Source: Polyangium sp. y55x31 (GTDB lineage Bacteria > Myxococcota_A > Polyangia > Polyangiales > Polyangiaceae). Taken from it: a stretch of 64,000 nt of DNA. The DNA is taken from positions 62,001 through 126,000 of the forward strand of contig NZ_JARZHG010000023.1 of the NCBI RefSeq assembly GCF_029946505.1. Reading direction: 5' to 3'. A program made the position numbers and the translations under genes. Under the pieces are notes generated by a model that searched no databases, had not been told where the DNA came from, and saw only the letters and a list, made by a program, of their open reading frames with translations. This document shows, piece after piece, positions 48,965 through 58,110 of the stretch (position 1 is its first letter; each line of letters starts with the position of its first letter).

Positions 48965-51067
48965 TCACCAAACGGCGCACACGTTCGCCGGGTGCATCGG
49001 CGTGCCCGCGGCGCACGAGAACGCCTGGGCGAACTCGGGCGTGTTCACGAGCGGACCGTTCACACGGAACCGCGGCGCCGAGTGCGTGTTCGTCTTCGCG
49101 TGGTGCCGGACGTACTCGTCGCGGCTCTTCGCGCACCAGGCCTGCGCGTGCGCGAGGAAGAACTGCTGATCCTCGTTGAAGCCGCCGGCGACAGTCATGT
49201 TCGCCGCGCCCTTGCGCATCTCGCGGTAGGCCATGAACGCGAGCCGGATGCCGCCGAGATCCGCGATGTTCTCGCCGAGCGTGAGCTTGCCGTTGAGCTT
49301 CACGCCGGGCAGCGGCTCGTACGTCGAGTACTGCTCCTCGACGCACGTCGTCTTCTTCTTGAAGAGCTCGCCGACGGCGGGCTCCCACCAGTTCTCGAGG
49401 TTGCCGTTGCCCGCGTACTGCGAGCCCTCGTCGTCGAAGCCGTGCGTCAGCTCGTGGCCCACGACCATGCCCATGCCGCCGAGGTTCACCTGAATCGCCG
49501 ACTTCACGTCGTAGAACGGCGGCTGCAGGATCCCGGCCGGGAAGACCATGTGGTTCTTCTGCGGGTCGTAGTACGCGTTCACCATCGGAGGGCTCATCTG
49601 CCACTCCTCGCGATCGACGGGCTTTCCGATCTTCGCGAGCCTGCGCTTCTGCTCGAACGCGCCCGCGGCCATCGTGTTCTTCCCGTAGCTCTTCCGATCG
49701 ACCTCGAAGTCGTAGCTGCGCCACTTCCCCGGGTAGCCGATGAGGTAGGCCATGCTCGAGAGCTTCGCGAGCGCGCGCTCCTTCGTCTTGTCGTCCATCC
49801 AGTCGAGCGACTTGACGCGCACGCCGAAGGCCTTGCTGATCTCCTGCACCATCTGCTCGGCGGCGCGCTTCGAATCACCCGCGAAGTGGCGCGCCACGAA
49901 CGGCTGCGCGACGAGCTCGCCGAGCGCGTGATCCGTGGCCTCGACGCACCGTTTCCAGCGCGGCTTCTGCTCCTTCAGGCCGAAGAGGCGGGCGCGGAAC
50001 GAGAACGCTTCGTCCACGAACGGCTTCGACAATTCATCGGCCGACGCGCGCACGATCGTCCACGTCAGGTAGCTCTGCCAGACGTTCGGCTTCACCGACG
50101 CGAGCAGCTTGTCGATGCCCTCGAAGAACGGGATCGACGTGAGGTTCGCCTGCTTCACGTCCGAGAGCCCGAGCGACTTGAAGTACGCGTCCCAGGGGAA
50201 CGTCGGCGCCTTCTTCGCGAGATCCGCGCGGCCCACCATGTTGTAGATGCCCTTCGGATCGCGGCGCTCCACGCGCGTCTTCGAGACCTTGGCGATGTCG
50301 GTCTCGAGCGCGAGCACGTCCGCCGCGGCCTTCTTCGCGTCGGCGCCTCCGAGCCCCGCGAGCTTCAGCATGCGCTCGACGTGGGCCACGTACTCGGCGC
50401 GGAGCTTCTTCGAATCGTCGTCGTCCTTCGTGTAGTAGTCGCGATCCGGCAGGCCGAGCCCGCCCTGATCGAGCGTCGCGATGACGCGCGTCGCGTCCCC
50501 GGGATCTTGCTCGCCCGAGATCCAGAACAGCGGGAAGACGCCCGTGGCGTGCAGATCGGTGACCAGCGCGGCCACGTCCTTCGTCGACGAGACCTTCCGC
50601 GCGCGCTCGACGAGCGGCTTGATCGGCGTGATGCCCGCGGCGTCGACCGCCGCCTCATCCATGCACGCGGCGTAGAAGTCGCCGATCTTCTTCGTCGTCG
50701 GATCGGGGTTCTTCGCCTTGCCCGCGTCCTCGAGGATCGTCTTCAGCGCGAGCTCGTTGCGCTTGTCGATTTCGCTGAAGCTCCGCACCCAGGTCGCCTC
50801 GTCGGAGGGAATCTCCGTCGACTTGAGCCAGCCGCCGCAGGCGAACGAGTAGAAGTCCTTGCAAGGATCGACGGACCGGTCGAGCGCGGCGCCGTCGAGC
50901 CCCACGCTCTCCAGCGTGACCTCCACGGGCGGCGGCCCCTTATCGGCAGGCGGAGCGACCGTGGGCACGGGGCCCGCGGTGTTGGTGATGGGCTCGGGCT
51001 TGGCCGAGCCACACCCAGCGAGGAGGGACATCGCCACGGAGGCGAAGGCGAGGGAAAGCGTGCGCAT
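48965..51067 (-). CDS. M13 family metallopeptidase (neprilysin-like) lipoprotein
   Basis: A 700-residue peptidase. The ATG at 51067 has GGAGA upstream and gives a lipoprotein signal (MSLLAGC); the ORF also opens at 51094. Zn motifs: HELTHGFDDEG (HExxH), third ligand in GENIADLGGIR, plus NAYYDPQKN and a C-terminal APRFRVNGPLVNTPEFAQAF segment typical of the class. Domain 1 (N-terminal) restricts access, so substrates are short peptides. It would act at the outer or inner membrane face of the periplasm, or outside. It stands alone between trpB and a beta-helix protein. Confidence 0.93.
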   Translation of the reverse strand: MRTLSLAFASVAMSLLAGCGSAKPEPITNTAGPVPTVAPPADKGPPPVEVTLESVGLDGAALDRSVDPCKDFYSFACGGWLKSTEIPSDEATWVRSFSEIDKRNELALKTILEDAGKAKNPDPTTKKIGDFYAACMDEAAVDAAGITPIKPLVERARKVSSTKDVAALVTDLHATGVFPLFWISGEQDPGDATRVIATLDQGGLGLPDRDYYTKDDDDSKKLRAEYVAHVERMLKLAGLGGADAKKAAADVLALETDIAKVSKTRVERRDPKGIYNMVGRADLAKKAPTFPWDAYFKSLGLSDVKQANLTSIPFFEGIDKLLASVKPNVWQSYLTWTIVRASADELSKPFVDEAFSFRARLFGLKEQKPRWKRCVEATDHALGELVAQPFVARHFAGDSKRAAEQMVQEISKAFGVRVKSLDWMDDKTKERALAKLSSMAYLIGYPGKWRSYDFEVDRKSYGKNTMAAGAFEQKRRLAKIGKPVDREEWQMSPPMVNAYYDPQKNHMVFPAGILQPPFYDVKSAIQVNLGGMGMVVGHELTHGFDDEGSQYAGNGNLENWWEPAVGELFKKKTTCVEEQYSTYEPLPGVKLNGKLTLGENIADLGGIRLAFMAYREMRKGAANMTVAGGFNEDQQFFLAHAQAWCAKSRDEYVRHHAKTNTHSAPRFRVNGPLVNTPEFAQAFSCAAGTPMHPANVCAVW

Positions 51068-51206
51068 ACGAGTCTCCGGTCGGGGGAGCGGCATCCTAGG
51101 ACGAACCGCGAACGTCGCAACGATGGACGTCGCTCCGAAGCCCGTGTGAACCCGCGAGAGCGCGTGAACCGGAGAGGATGTGGCAGGGCCGTGATCGAGA
51201 CCGCGA

Positions 51207-52646
51207 TCAGCGACGCGAGATTTCTACGCGCCGCCGGCCCCTGCGCGCCGCGACGGCCGCGCCGATCGCTAGGCCCGCGATCCAGCCGAACGACGCATCA
51301 CCGCCCCCGACGACCCGGCACCCGCAGCTCCCATCTTCGCCGCTGTCGGTGCCGCCGCCATCGCCACCCCCCGCGCCTCCGCTTCCGCCGGCGCCTCCGC
51401 TTCCACCGGCGCCTCCGCCGCTGCCGCCGTTTCCGCCACCGCCGCCGCTTCCGCCGCTTCCGCCGCTTCCGCCCGAGCCTCCTTCACCGCCGAGCTCGTA
51501 GGCGCCGATGTCGATCGTGCCGACCGTCGTGCGCCCCGTCCTGTCGGCCGGGTGCACGTAGTGATACTTGGGGGTCAAATCGATCCCGCCGCCCATCCCC
51601 GGCGCCTCGCCCGCGTCCACGCAGGGCGAGCCGTCCTTCAGCCGGTAGTCGAACGCGGCCTGGTCGGCGAACATCGGATCGCCCTGGAAGTTCTTCCCGA
51701 GGGCCGCGTTGCCCTGGTTCGTCAACGTCCCCGGCCCGACGAAGATGTTGTTCCGGACGACCGCCGGCATCGCGCTCGAGCTGATGTTCAGGAACGTGCC
51801 GCCGTTCGGGCGCTCGTTGACGAACGTGTTGTTCACGACGAACAGCTCCATGTTCGGGTTCGCCCCGTTCGACTCGAGGGCGTAACCCACGAGCGAGCTG
51901 TTGTCCGTGTTCGGCCCCTGCTGGATGAGGTTGCCGATGACGAACGTCAGGCCGCCGTTCGACACGTCGATCTCGTAGCTGCCCGTCCCGTCCTCCTGCG
52001 TGAGGCGGTTGTAGAGCACGTGGTTCTCGAGCGCGCGCGTCTTCAGCAGGTGGCCGATCTTCGCGGCGTGCGAGTAGTTGTACTGGAAGACCAGCTTCTT
52101 GACGTGGTTGATGTAGAGGTTGTGCGACTGGCCGTCGCCGAAGCCGTTCTTCGCGAACTCGGTGTACTCGATGAGGATCGTGCTCGCGTCGTTGTTGCCC
52201 GCGAGGATACCGTTCTCGTTGTCGTGGAAGTAGCAGCCGCGAACCGTGAGGTTCGCGCCCTCCTGGCGGATGCCCGCGCCGTTCTGATCCGGGACCGTGG
52301 CGCCGGTGAACTCGATGTTCTCGACGACCGTGTCGTTCCCCGCGATGACCCAGATCGCCTTGCCGCCCGAGTTCTTCCCCGCCGCGTCGATCTTCGCGAG
52401 CCCACCCGTGCCGCGAAGCGTGAGCCCGTTCTTCGACCAGCCGCAGACATCACCGGCGTAGTTGCCGGCCGCGTCGATCTCGATCGTGTCGCCGTCGCTC
52501 GCCGCCGCGATCGCCTGGCAAGGCGTCGCGTGCGTCTTGCCCGGACCCACGGTCAACGTCGCCGCCGACGCCGTCGCCGCCGCGAGCGCGCACGGCGCCG
52601 CGACGAGCACTGCCAAAAGCACCCTCGAACCACTCCGCATCATCAT
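51207..52646 (-). CDS. Beta-helix surface protein with MYXO-CTERM-like tail
   Basis: A 479-residue secreted protein. The ATG at 52646 has AGGAGG upstream with 8 nt spacing. Signal peptide ends near ATASAA. A parallel beta-helix (pectate-lyase-like, about 30-385) shows Asn ladders (NIEFTGATV, YNYSHAAKIG, VVNNTFVNERP, VVRNNIFVGPG). A Gly/Ser-rich linker (about 55 residues) leads to CGCRVVGGGDASFG, a membrane segment (WIAGLAIGAAVAA) and RRGRRR. That order (Cys, membrane span, Arg cluster) is the MYXO-CTERM surface-anchor pattern. Likely cell-surface and polysaccharide-linked. The tail call is by eye. Confidence 0.85.
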   Translation of the reverse strand: MMMRSGSRVLLAVLVAAPCALAAATASAATLTVGPGKTHATPCQAIAAASDGDTIEIDAAGNYAGDVCGWSKNGLTLRGTGGLAKIDAAGKNSGGKAIWVIAGNDTVVENIEFTGATVPDQNGAGIRQEGANLTVRGCYFHDNENGILAGNNDASTILIEYTEFAKNGFGDGQSHNLYINHVKKLVFQYNYSHAAKIGHLLKTRALENHVLYNRLTQEDGTGSYEIDVSNGGLTFVIGNLIQQGPNTDNSSLVGYALESNGANPNMELFVVNNTFVNERPNGGTFLNISSSAMPAVVRNNIFVGPGTLTNQGNAALGKNFQGDPMFADQAAFDYRLKDGSPCVDAGEAPGMGGGIDLTPKYHYVHPADRTGRTTVGTIDIGAYELGGEGGSGGSGGSGGSGGGGGNGGSGGGAGGSGGAGGSGGAGGGDGGGTDSGEDGSCGCRVVGGGDASFGWIAGLAIGAAVAARRGRRRVEISRR

Positions 52647-52664
52647 CACCAAGACCTCCTCGAT

Positions 52665-53336
52665 TCACGCGTCGTCCGCGCCGTCCGCCGCTTCTGCGGC
52701 TTCCTGCGCGGCGCGCCGAGCTTCGTGCACGAACGCGCGCATCTTGCGCTCGTCCTTGACTCCCGGCGCGGACTCGACGCCGCTCGCGACGTCGACGCCC
52801 CACGGACGCACGACGCGCACCGCCTCGGCGACGTTGTCGGGCCCGAGCCCGCCCGCGAGCAAGAGGCGACGCGCGCGCGCGAGATCGACGACGAGCACCG
52901 CATCGACGCGCACCCCCGTGCCCCCCTTCTGTCCCGGGACACGCGCGTCGACGAGCAGGAGATCACCGCCGTACCGCGCCGCGAGCGCGACGTCCTCCGC
53001 GCCGCCGATACGCAGCGCTTTGAACGCGCGCGGCCCGAGCGCGTCGATCACCTCGGGCAACTCGTCTCCATGGAGCTGCACGCGATCGAGCCCGACCTCT
53101 CGCGCGAGCTCCTCGATGCGCGGCGGATCCAGATCGGCCACGACACCGACGATCTCGACGCGCCCACGCGCCGCATCCGCGAGCGCGCGCGCGAGCGCCA
53201 CGTCGATATGACGCGGCGAACCCGGAACGAAGTTGAGGCCGATCATGTCGGCGCCCGCGGAGACGGCGGCCTCTACGTCCTCGATCCGCGTAAAACCGCA
53301 GATCTTGACGTGGAGGGCCGGGGGCGGCCGATTCAC
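52665..53336 (-). CDS. trpF: Phosphoribosylanthranilate isomerase
   Basis: A 223-residue TIM-barrel enzyme. KICGFTRIEDV at the N-terminus holds the catalytic Cys, then GLNFVPGSPRHI, VQLHGDE and the phosphate-binding ends LLLAGGLGPDNV and GVDVASGVESAPGVKD. It converts phosphoribosylanthranilate into CdRP in tryptophan synthesis. GTG start overlaps the CheY-like gene stop by 4 nt (GTGA), so it is coupled to a signalling gene and not to other trp genes. The C-terminal tail is Ala-rich and extra. trpBA lies 4 kb away on the same strand. Confidence 0.95.
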   Translation of the reverse strand: MNRPPPALHVKICGFTRIEDVEAAVSAGADMIGLNFVPGSPRHIDVALARALADAARGRVEIVGVVADLDPPRIEELAREVGLDRVQLHGDELPEVIDALGPRAFKALRIGGAEDVALAARYGGDLLLVDARVPGQKGGTGVRVDAVLVVDLARARRLLLAGGLGPDNVAEAVRVVRPWGVDVASGVESAPGVKDERKMRAFVHEARRAAQEAAEAADGADDA

Positions 53337-53710
53337 TCGATGCCGAGGAGCTCTTTGACCTTGGCGATCACCTGCGGCGCCTGGATGGGCTTGGTGATGT
53401 ACGCGTTCGCGCCGAGCTGCAGCGCGCGCTGCCGGTCTTCTTGCGAGCCCTCGGTCGTGATGATGATGATCGGCGTGTCCTTGTGCACCGGATCCGACCG
53501 GACACGCTTGACGAGCTTCAGCCCGTCCATGATCGGCATGTTGATGTCGGTGATGATGACGTCGTACTTCGTCGACGCGAGCTTGCGCAGGCCGTCGACG
53601 CCGTCGTCCGCCTCCGTGACGCGCAGGTTCTTGAGCCGCGCGAGCGCGAAGACCAAGAGCTGCCGCATCATGGGCGAATCTTCGACAATCAGGCAGGAGT
53701 ACTCGGCCAT
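53333..53710 (-). CDS. CheY-like single-domain response regulator
   Basis: A 125-residue receiver domain only. Acidic pocket in CLIVEDSPMM, phospho-acceptor Asp in VIITDINMPIMDGL, Thr in IIITTEGS and Lys in YITKPIQA. It has no output domain and so acts by protein contact, as CheY does in motility. It lies 3 nt after the GAF/coiled-coil gene and is coupled to trpF. No chemotaxis kinase is in the window. Confidence 0.92.
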   Translation of the reverse strand: MAEYSCLIVEDSPMMRQLLVFALARLKNLRVTEADDGVDGLRKLASTKYDVIITDINMPIMDGLKLVKRVRSDPVHKDTPIIIITTEGSQEDRQRALQLGANAYITKPIQAPQVIAKVKELLGIE

Positions 53711-53713
53711 CGA

Positions 53714-54568
53714 TCAGTCCTCCAGGTCGAGGAACGCCTGTACACCAGGCACCTTGCGACCTGCATCGGTGAACAGCCGCGCGCTGACGAGCGCGAGGGC
53801 GGCCTGCGCGCCCAGGAGCCGGAACAGCTCACCGTCCTGGTCGTCGAAGGCCGTCTTTTGGGAAAGCGTCCCGAAGATGGCGATGACGCCGATGGGCTGG
53901 CCATCGATGAGCAGCGGTACCACCGCCGCGGGGCGCTCGACCGTGCCCTTCGAGACGTCGTTTTCGGCGTCGTAGTACAGCTTGCCGGTGGAGAAAGCCC
54001 GCCCGATCGGGCCGTCGTCCACCGGTAGGGTCGCGATGTCGGCGAAGCTCTGGCCTTCGGCCGCCACCGCCACGAGCTCTTTCTTGTCGTCCGAGGCGAT
54101 GTAGACACCGAACCGAGCCGCGCCGAGGAGCTGCGCCAGGAGCTCCTTGATGTTGCGGAGCACGTGGCGAACGTTCGTCGAGGAGTGGAGCTGCGAGGTC
54201 GCGACGTAGAGGTTCGCGAGGCTCGCGAGCTCGCTCTCCACTTCCTGATGGCGCGAGGTGTAGCGATCGCTCACCGCCTCCATCGCCACCGAGCGCTGGA
54301 GCAGCGCGTTCTTCTCGCTCTCGAGCGCCTCGATCTTCCGCACCAGATCTCGGATCGCCGTGTCGCTGGCGAGGTGCGAGCGAAGCCTCCCGTTCTCGCT
54401 CTCGAGCTCCGAGAGGCGGTCGCGGAGACGCTCGTTCTCCTTCAGGACCTCTTCGGTCAACTGAGCGCCCTTGCGGAAGAACTGCTGGATGAATGCATCC
54501 CGCTCCCTTTTCAGGTCTTCCGGAGGCTGTTCGCTGGGCGCTTTGGATCGCCCTTCGTTGTCGCTCAT
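53714..54568 (-). CDS. Coiled-coil GAF-domain protein
   Basis: A 284-residue protein. Residues about 20-110 form a long coiled coil (LTEEVLKENERLRDRLSELESENGRLRSHL; RKIEALESEKNALLQRS). A GAF domain follows (about 115-270: LANLYVATSQLHSSTNVRHVLRNIKELLAQLLGAARFGVYIAS, PIGRAFSTGKLYYDAEN, AVVPLLIDGQPIGVIAIFG). GAF domains bind small ligands or proteins. A good ribosome site (GGGAGA) precedes the ATG. It is first in a run with the CheY-like regulator and trpF; it may be its partner in signalling. Ligand unknown. Confidence 0.88.
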   Translation of the reverse strand: MSDNEGRSKAPSEQPPEDLKRERDAFIQQFFRKGAQLTEEVLKENERLRDRLSELESENGRLRSHLASDTAIRDLVRKIEALESEKNALLQRSVAMEAVSDRYTSRHQEVESELASLANLYVATSQLHSSTNVRHVLRNIKELLAQLLGAARFGVYIASDDKKELVAVAAEGQSFADIATLPVDDGPIGRAFSTGKLYYDAENDVSKGTVERPAAVVPLLIDGQPIGVIAIFGTLSQKTAFDDQDGELFRLLGAQAALALVSARLFTDAGRKVPGVQAFLDLED

Positions 54569-54652
54569 CGTCTCCCTGGGATCTCCAGCGACCCGGACGG
54601 TAGCACGCCCGGCTCGCCGGCAGGAAGGCCCCTTAAGATGGCCGGGCCAAGC

Positions 54653-55750
54653 TCATTTCTTCCGGCCGCCCGCGGCGAGGGCCGCCCAACGCTCGAGATC
54701 CGGGGAAAGGAGGGTTGGCACGCGCCGAAGGGCCCGTACGTCCCGTGCGCCCACCAGAAGCATGACGGCGCGAAGCTCGGATTCCACCTGGTCGAGGAAG
54801 GCGAGCGCACCATCCCGGCCTCCCGAAAGAAGCGCTTGCAGGACCGGACGCGCGATCCCCGCCGCATGCGCGCCGAGGGCGAGCGCCTTCGCCACGTCGA
54901 TGCCGCTCGCGACGCCGCCGGTCGCGATGATGCTCTTGAACCGCGGCCGCGCCTCGCGGGTGACCAGCACCGAAGCCGCCGTCGGCACGCCCCATTCACG
55001 CAGCATCAAGCCGAGCGATCGCTCTTGCCCCGCGGCGCGCGCCGTCTCCACCGCGACCCAACTCGTGCCGCCCGCGCCCGACACGTCGACGTGCCGCACG
55101 CCCACCTTCGCGAGCTTCTTCGCGGTGCGCGGCCCGATCCCGCAGCCCGTCTCCTTCGCGACGACCGGCACCGAGAGCTCCGCGACGAGCCGCTCGAGCG
55201 CCCCGAGCACGCCCGTGAAATCACGATCTCCGCCCGGCTGCACGGTCTCCTGCGCTGGGTTCAGGTGCACGCAGAGCGCATCGGCGCCCACGGCCTCGAC
55301 GAGCTCCATGACCTTCGCAGTCTCGAGGCTCTTGGCCTGCACGCCGCCGATGTTGCCGAGCACGAGCGTCGTCGGCGCCACGTCCCGCACCATGTACGTC
55401 TCGCGCGGCTCGCCCTTCAGGATCGCGCGCTGGCTGCCGAGACCGAAGCCGTAGCCGCGCTCCTCCGCGATCCGCGCGAGCTCCCGGTTGATGCCCCGCG
55501 CGCGCTCGGTGCCTCCCGTCATCGACGCGATCACGAGCGGCACGCGGAGCTTCTTGCCGAGCAGCTCGATCGACGTGTCGATCTCGTCGAGCACGAGCTC
55601 GGGCAGCGCGTCGTGCACGAGCTCGACGCCCTCGAACAGCGTCGTCTTCGCGCGGAAACCCACGTCGCCCGTGGCGCACAGGTCGATGTGGTCGGCCTTG
55701 CGCACGGAGATCGGCGAGCCCTGGGGCGGGAGTGTATGGAGTTCGGTCAT
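54653..55750 (-). CDS. fni: Type 2 isopentenyl-diphosphate delta-isomerase
   Basis: A 365-residue FMN enzyme. Motifs: RKADHIDLC, LVIASMTGGTERARGINRELARIAEERGYGFGLGSQRA, NIGGVQ, LCVHLNPAQE, VVAKETGCGIGPRTAKKL, VDVSGAGGTSWVAVE and IIATGGVASGIDVAKALALGA, all typical of Fni/IDI-2. It interconverts IPP and DMAPP for isoprenoid synthesis. The ATG at 55750 fits family starts; 55789 is a longer in-frame option. Myxobacteria use the mevalonate route with type 2 isomerases, which fits. Confidence 0.95.
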   Translation of the reverse strand: MTELHTLPPQGSPISVRKADHIDLCATGDVGFRAKTTLFEGVELVHDALPELVLDEIDTSIELLGKKLRVPLVIASMTGGTERARGINRELARIAEERGYGFGLGSQRAILKGEPRETYMVRDVAPTTLVLGNIGGVQAKSLETAKVMELVEAVGADALCVHLNPAQETVQPGGDRDFTGVLGALERLVAELSVPVVAKETGCGIGPRTAKKLAKVGVRHVDVSGAGGTSWVAVETARAAGQERSLGLMLREWGVPTAASVLVTREARPRFKSIIATGGVASGIDVAKALALGAHAAGIARPVLQALLSGGRDGALAFLDQVESELRAVMLLVGARDVRALRRVPTLLSPDLERWAALAAGGRKK

Positions 55751-55852
55751 TCGATCCGTCCGCCCCCTCCATGAGGCTTCGCGGTCCACGAATCAAGGGA
55801 AAGAATCCCCCACGCTTTCGACGCGGCGCCGCGTACGCACTAGACTGATCGC

Positions 55853-56815
55853 ATGGATCTACCCGCCGAACCGAGAGTCCGCTGGATCCTCCACCGCGCC
55901 GCGGCGCTGATCGAGCAAGGCGCCGAGCCCGTGCGCGGTCTCGTGCTTCCGACCGCCGACTATTTTCCCGATCCCTTCGATGGATCGCCGAACGCGGTGG
56001 CGAAGCTCCTCGAGCGCGTGCAAGCGCTCGCGGGCCTCTCGGATCTCACGGTCGAGCTCACGCTCGTCACGCCCGAAGGCGAGACGATGAGCACGGGCTG
56101 CGGCAGCGGCGCTTGTGGACCCGGCGGCAAGATCGAAGCGCGCCTCGATCGCGTCGGTCGTCGCCCCGATGGCTCGTACGTCGTCGCGGTGGGTACGGGC
56201 GAAGTGCGTGATCCCGTGGTCCTCACGACGGCCCTCGTCCGCTCCGTGGCCTGCATGTTCATGACCGAGGCCGACGCGTACGACGGACTCTCCGCGGCCG
56301 AACGTGAGCTCGTCACGGATCTCGCGGGCGTGCTGCTCGGCTTCGGCGTCCTGCTCGCGAACGGCTCGCACGTCGTCGTGAAGGGCTGCGGCGGCGCGAA
56401 GATCCACTCGGCGACGCGCCTCGTCACGAACGAGCTCACGCTCGCGCTCGCGATGTTCTGCAAGCTCTTCGGCACGGACGGCCGTGTCGCCACGCGCCAC
56501 CTCGATCCCGTCCCTCGCGAGCGCTTCGCGGAGTCCGAGACCTGGGCGCGCGCGAACGCGGCCGTCGTGCGCAGGCTGCGCGAAGATCCGGACGGCATCC
56601 GCAGCGACGCGTTCGTCCTCGATCAAGCCGAGGGATGGATGTCGCGCCTCTTCGGCTTCGGCCGCGGCAAACGCGCGCCCACGGCCGAGGAGACACTCTC
56701 CGAGCTCGAACGATCGATGCGCGCTACGGCGCCGAAGAAAACCGTGGATCCCGAGCGCGCGAAAAAGCTCGCCGAGCTGCGCGCGCTCGTGGACGAGACC
56801 CTGGAAGGACAATGA
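55853..56815 (+). CDS. Conserved protein of unknown function, argH-coupled
   Basis: A 320-residue soluble protein with no membrane segment. Distinct features: RGLVLPTADYFPDPFDGSPNAVAKLLERV near the N-terminus, a Cys-rich motif STGCGSGACGPGGKIEAR, RSVACMFM, a Gly-rich VVVKGCGGAKIHSATRLVTNELTLALAMFC (zinc-peptidase-like only in part) and a basic helical tail. I do not recognise the family. Its stop overlaps the argH start as ATGA, so it is translationally coupled to arginine synthesis. It is divergent from fni. Confidence 0.8.
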   Translation: MDLPAEPRVRWILHRAAALIEQGAEPVRGLVLPTADYFPDPFDGSPNAVAKLLERVQALAGLSDLTVELTLVTPEGETMSTGCGSGACGPGGKIEARLDRVGRRPDGSYVVAVGTGEVRDPVVLTTALVRSVACMFMTEADAYDGLSAAERELVTDLAGVLLGFGVLLANGSHVVVKGCGGAKIHSATRLVTNELTLALAMFCKLFGTDGRVATRHLDPVPRERFAESETWARANAAVVRRLREDPDGIRSDAFVLDQAEGWMSRLFGFGRGKRAPTAEETLSELERSMRATAPKKTVDPERAKKLAELRALVDETLEGQ

Positions 56816-58110
56816 GCGGACGACTCTGGGACAAAGGCGGCGCCACCGACGCCGCCATGCTCCGTTACACCTCCCGCGACGACTGGAAGCTCGATCAACG
56901 CCTGCTCGCCTACGACCTCGTGGCCACGCGCGCACACGTGCGCGGCCTCCATCGCATCGGCGTTCTGTCGGACGGCGAGCTCGACGCCATGGAGCGCGCT
57001 CTCGCCGAGCTCGTCCGGAAAAACGACGCCGGCGAGCTCGTCCTCACGGAGGCCGACGAGGACGGCCACACCGCAATCGAGGCCGCACTCGTCTCCATGC
57101 TCGGCGACACCGGCAAGAAGGTGCACACGGGCCGCAGCCGCAACGATCAAGTCCTCGTGGCGATGCGCCTCTACGAGCGCGACGCGATGGACGAGCTCGA
57201 AGCGCTCGTCGTCGCCGCCGCCTCCGCCCTCGTCGCGCTCGCGCGTCGCGAGGAGAAGACGCCGCTCCCCGGCTACACGCACCTCCAGCGCGCCGTGCCG
57301 AGCTCGGTGGGCCTCTGGGCGGGCGCCTTCGCCGAAGGCCTCCTCGACGCGGTCACCATCGTCCGCGCCGCGCGTGCGCTCACCGATCGCTCCCCGCTCG
57401 GCGCTGCCGCCGGCTACGGCGTGAACCTCCCGCTCGATCGCGAGGGCGTGGCGCGCGAGCTCGGTTTTTCCGATGTCGCGTGGAACCCGCTCGGATCGCA
57501 GACCTCGCGTGGCATCGTCGAGGCCACGCTCCTCGCCGCCGCGTGGCAGGTCATGGCGATCGTCCGCAGGCTCGCGTGGGACCTCTCCCTCTTCACGACG
57601 AGCGAGTTCGGCTTCGTGCGCCTCCCCGACGCGTTCACCACGGGCTCGTCGATCATGCCGCAGAAGCGTAACCCCGACGTCGTCGAGCTCATGCGCGCGG
57701 CCTGCTCGATCGTGCAAGGCGCGCTCGCCGAGGTGCAGACCCTCGTCGCGCTCCCGTCCGGGTATCACCGCGATCTGCAGCTCACGAAGTCGCCCGTGCT
57801 GCGTGGCCTCGACGAGACGCTCGCCACGGTCCGCCTCCTGCCGCGCCTCGTCGAGGGACTTCGTTTCGACCACGAACGAATGCTCGCCGCGATCACGCCC
57901 GAGTGCTTCGCCACCGACCGCGCCGTCGAGCTCGCCGCCTCCGGCGTCCCTTTCCGCGAGGCCTATCGCCGCGTCGCCGACGAGATCAAAGGGCTCGCCC
58001 AGGGCGACGCGCCGGCGAGCCTCGCCGCGCGCGTCTCACCTGGCGCGCCGGGCGATCTGCGCCTCGACCTGCTCGAAGCGCGACTCGGATCGCTCACCGC
58101 ATCTCGATAA
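56812..58110 (+). CDS. argH: Argininosuccinate lyase
   Basis: A 432-residue enzyme. Signatures: GRLWDKGGATDAAMLRYTSRDDWKLDQRLLAYD, EDGHTAIEAALVSMLGDTGKKVHTGRSRNDQV, PGYTHLQRAVPSS, and the fumarase/lyase signature GSSIMPQKRNPDVVELMR. It splits argininosuccinate into arginine and fumarate. ATG at 56812 overlaps the preceding stop (ATGA); the frame is open to 56635 inside the neighbour. No argG nearby. Its 3' end overlaps rpiA by 17 bp, convergent. Confidence 0.96.
   Translation: MSGRLWDKGGATDAAMLRYTSRDDWKLDQRLLAYDLVATRAHVRGLHRIGVLSDGELDAMERALAELVRKNDAGELVLTEADEDGHTAIEAALVSMLGDTGKKVHTGRSRNDQVLVAMRLYERDAMDELEALVVAAASALVALARREEKTPLPGYTHLQRAVPSSVGLWAGAFAEGLLDAVTIVRAARALTDRSPLGAAAGYGVNLPLDREGVARELGFSDVAWNPLGSQTSRGIVEATLLAAAWQVMAIVRRLAWDLSLFTTSEFGFVRLPDAFTTGSSIMPQKRNPDVVELMRAACSIVQGALAEVQTLVALPSGYHRDLQLTKSPVLRGLDETLATVRLLPRLVEGLRFDHERMLAAITPECFATDRAVELAASGVPFREAYRRVADEIKGLAQGDAPASLAARVSPGAPGDLRLDLLEARLGSLTASR

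Noticed and set aside
58094..58110. Convergent overlap of argH and rpiA
   Set aside because: Both C-termini fit their families, so this is a plain tail overlap.
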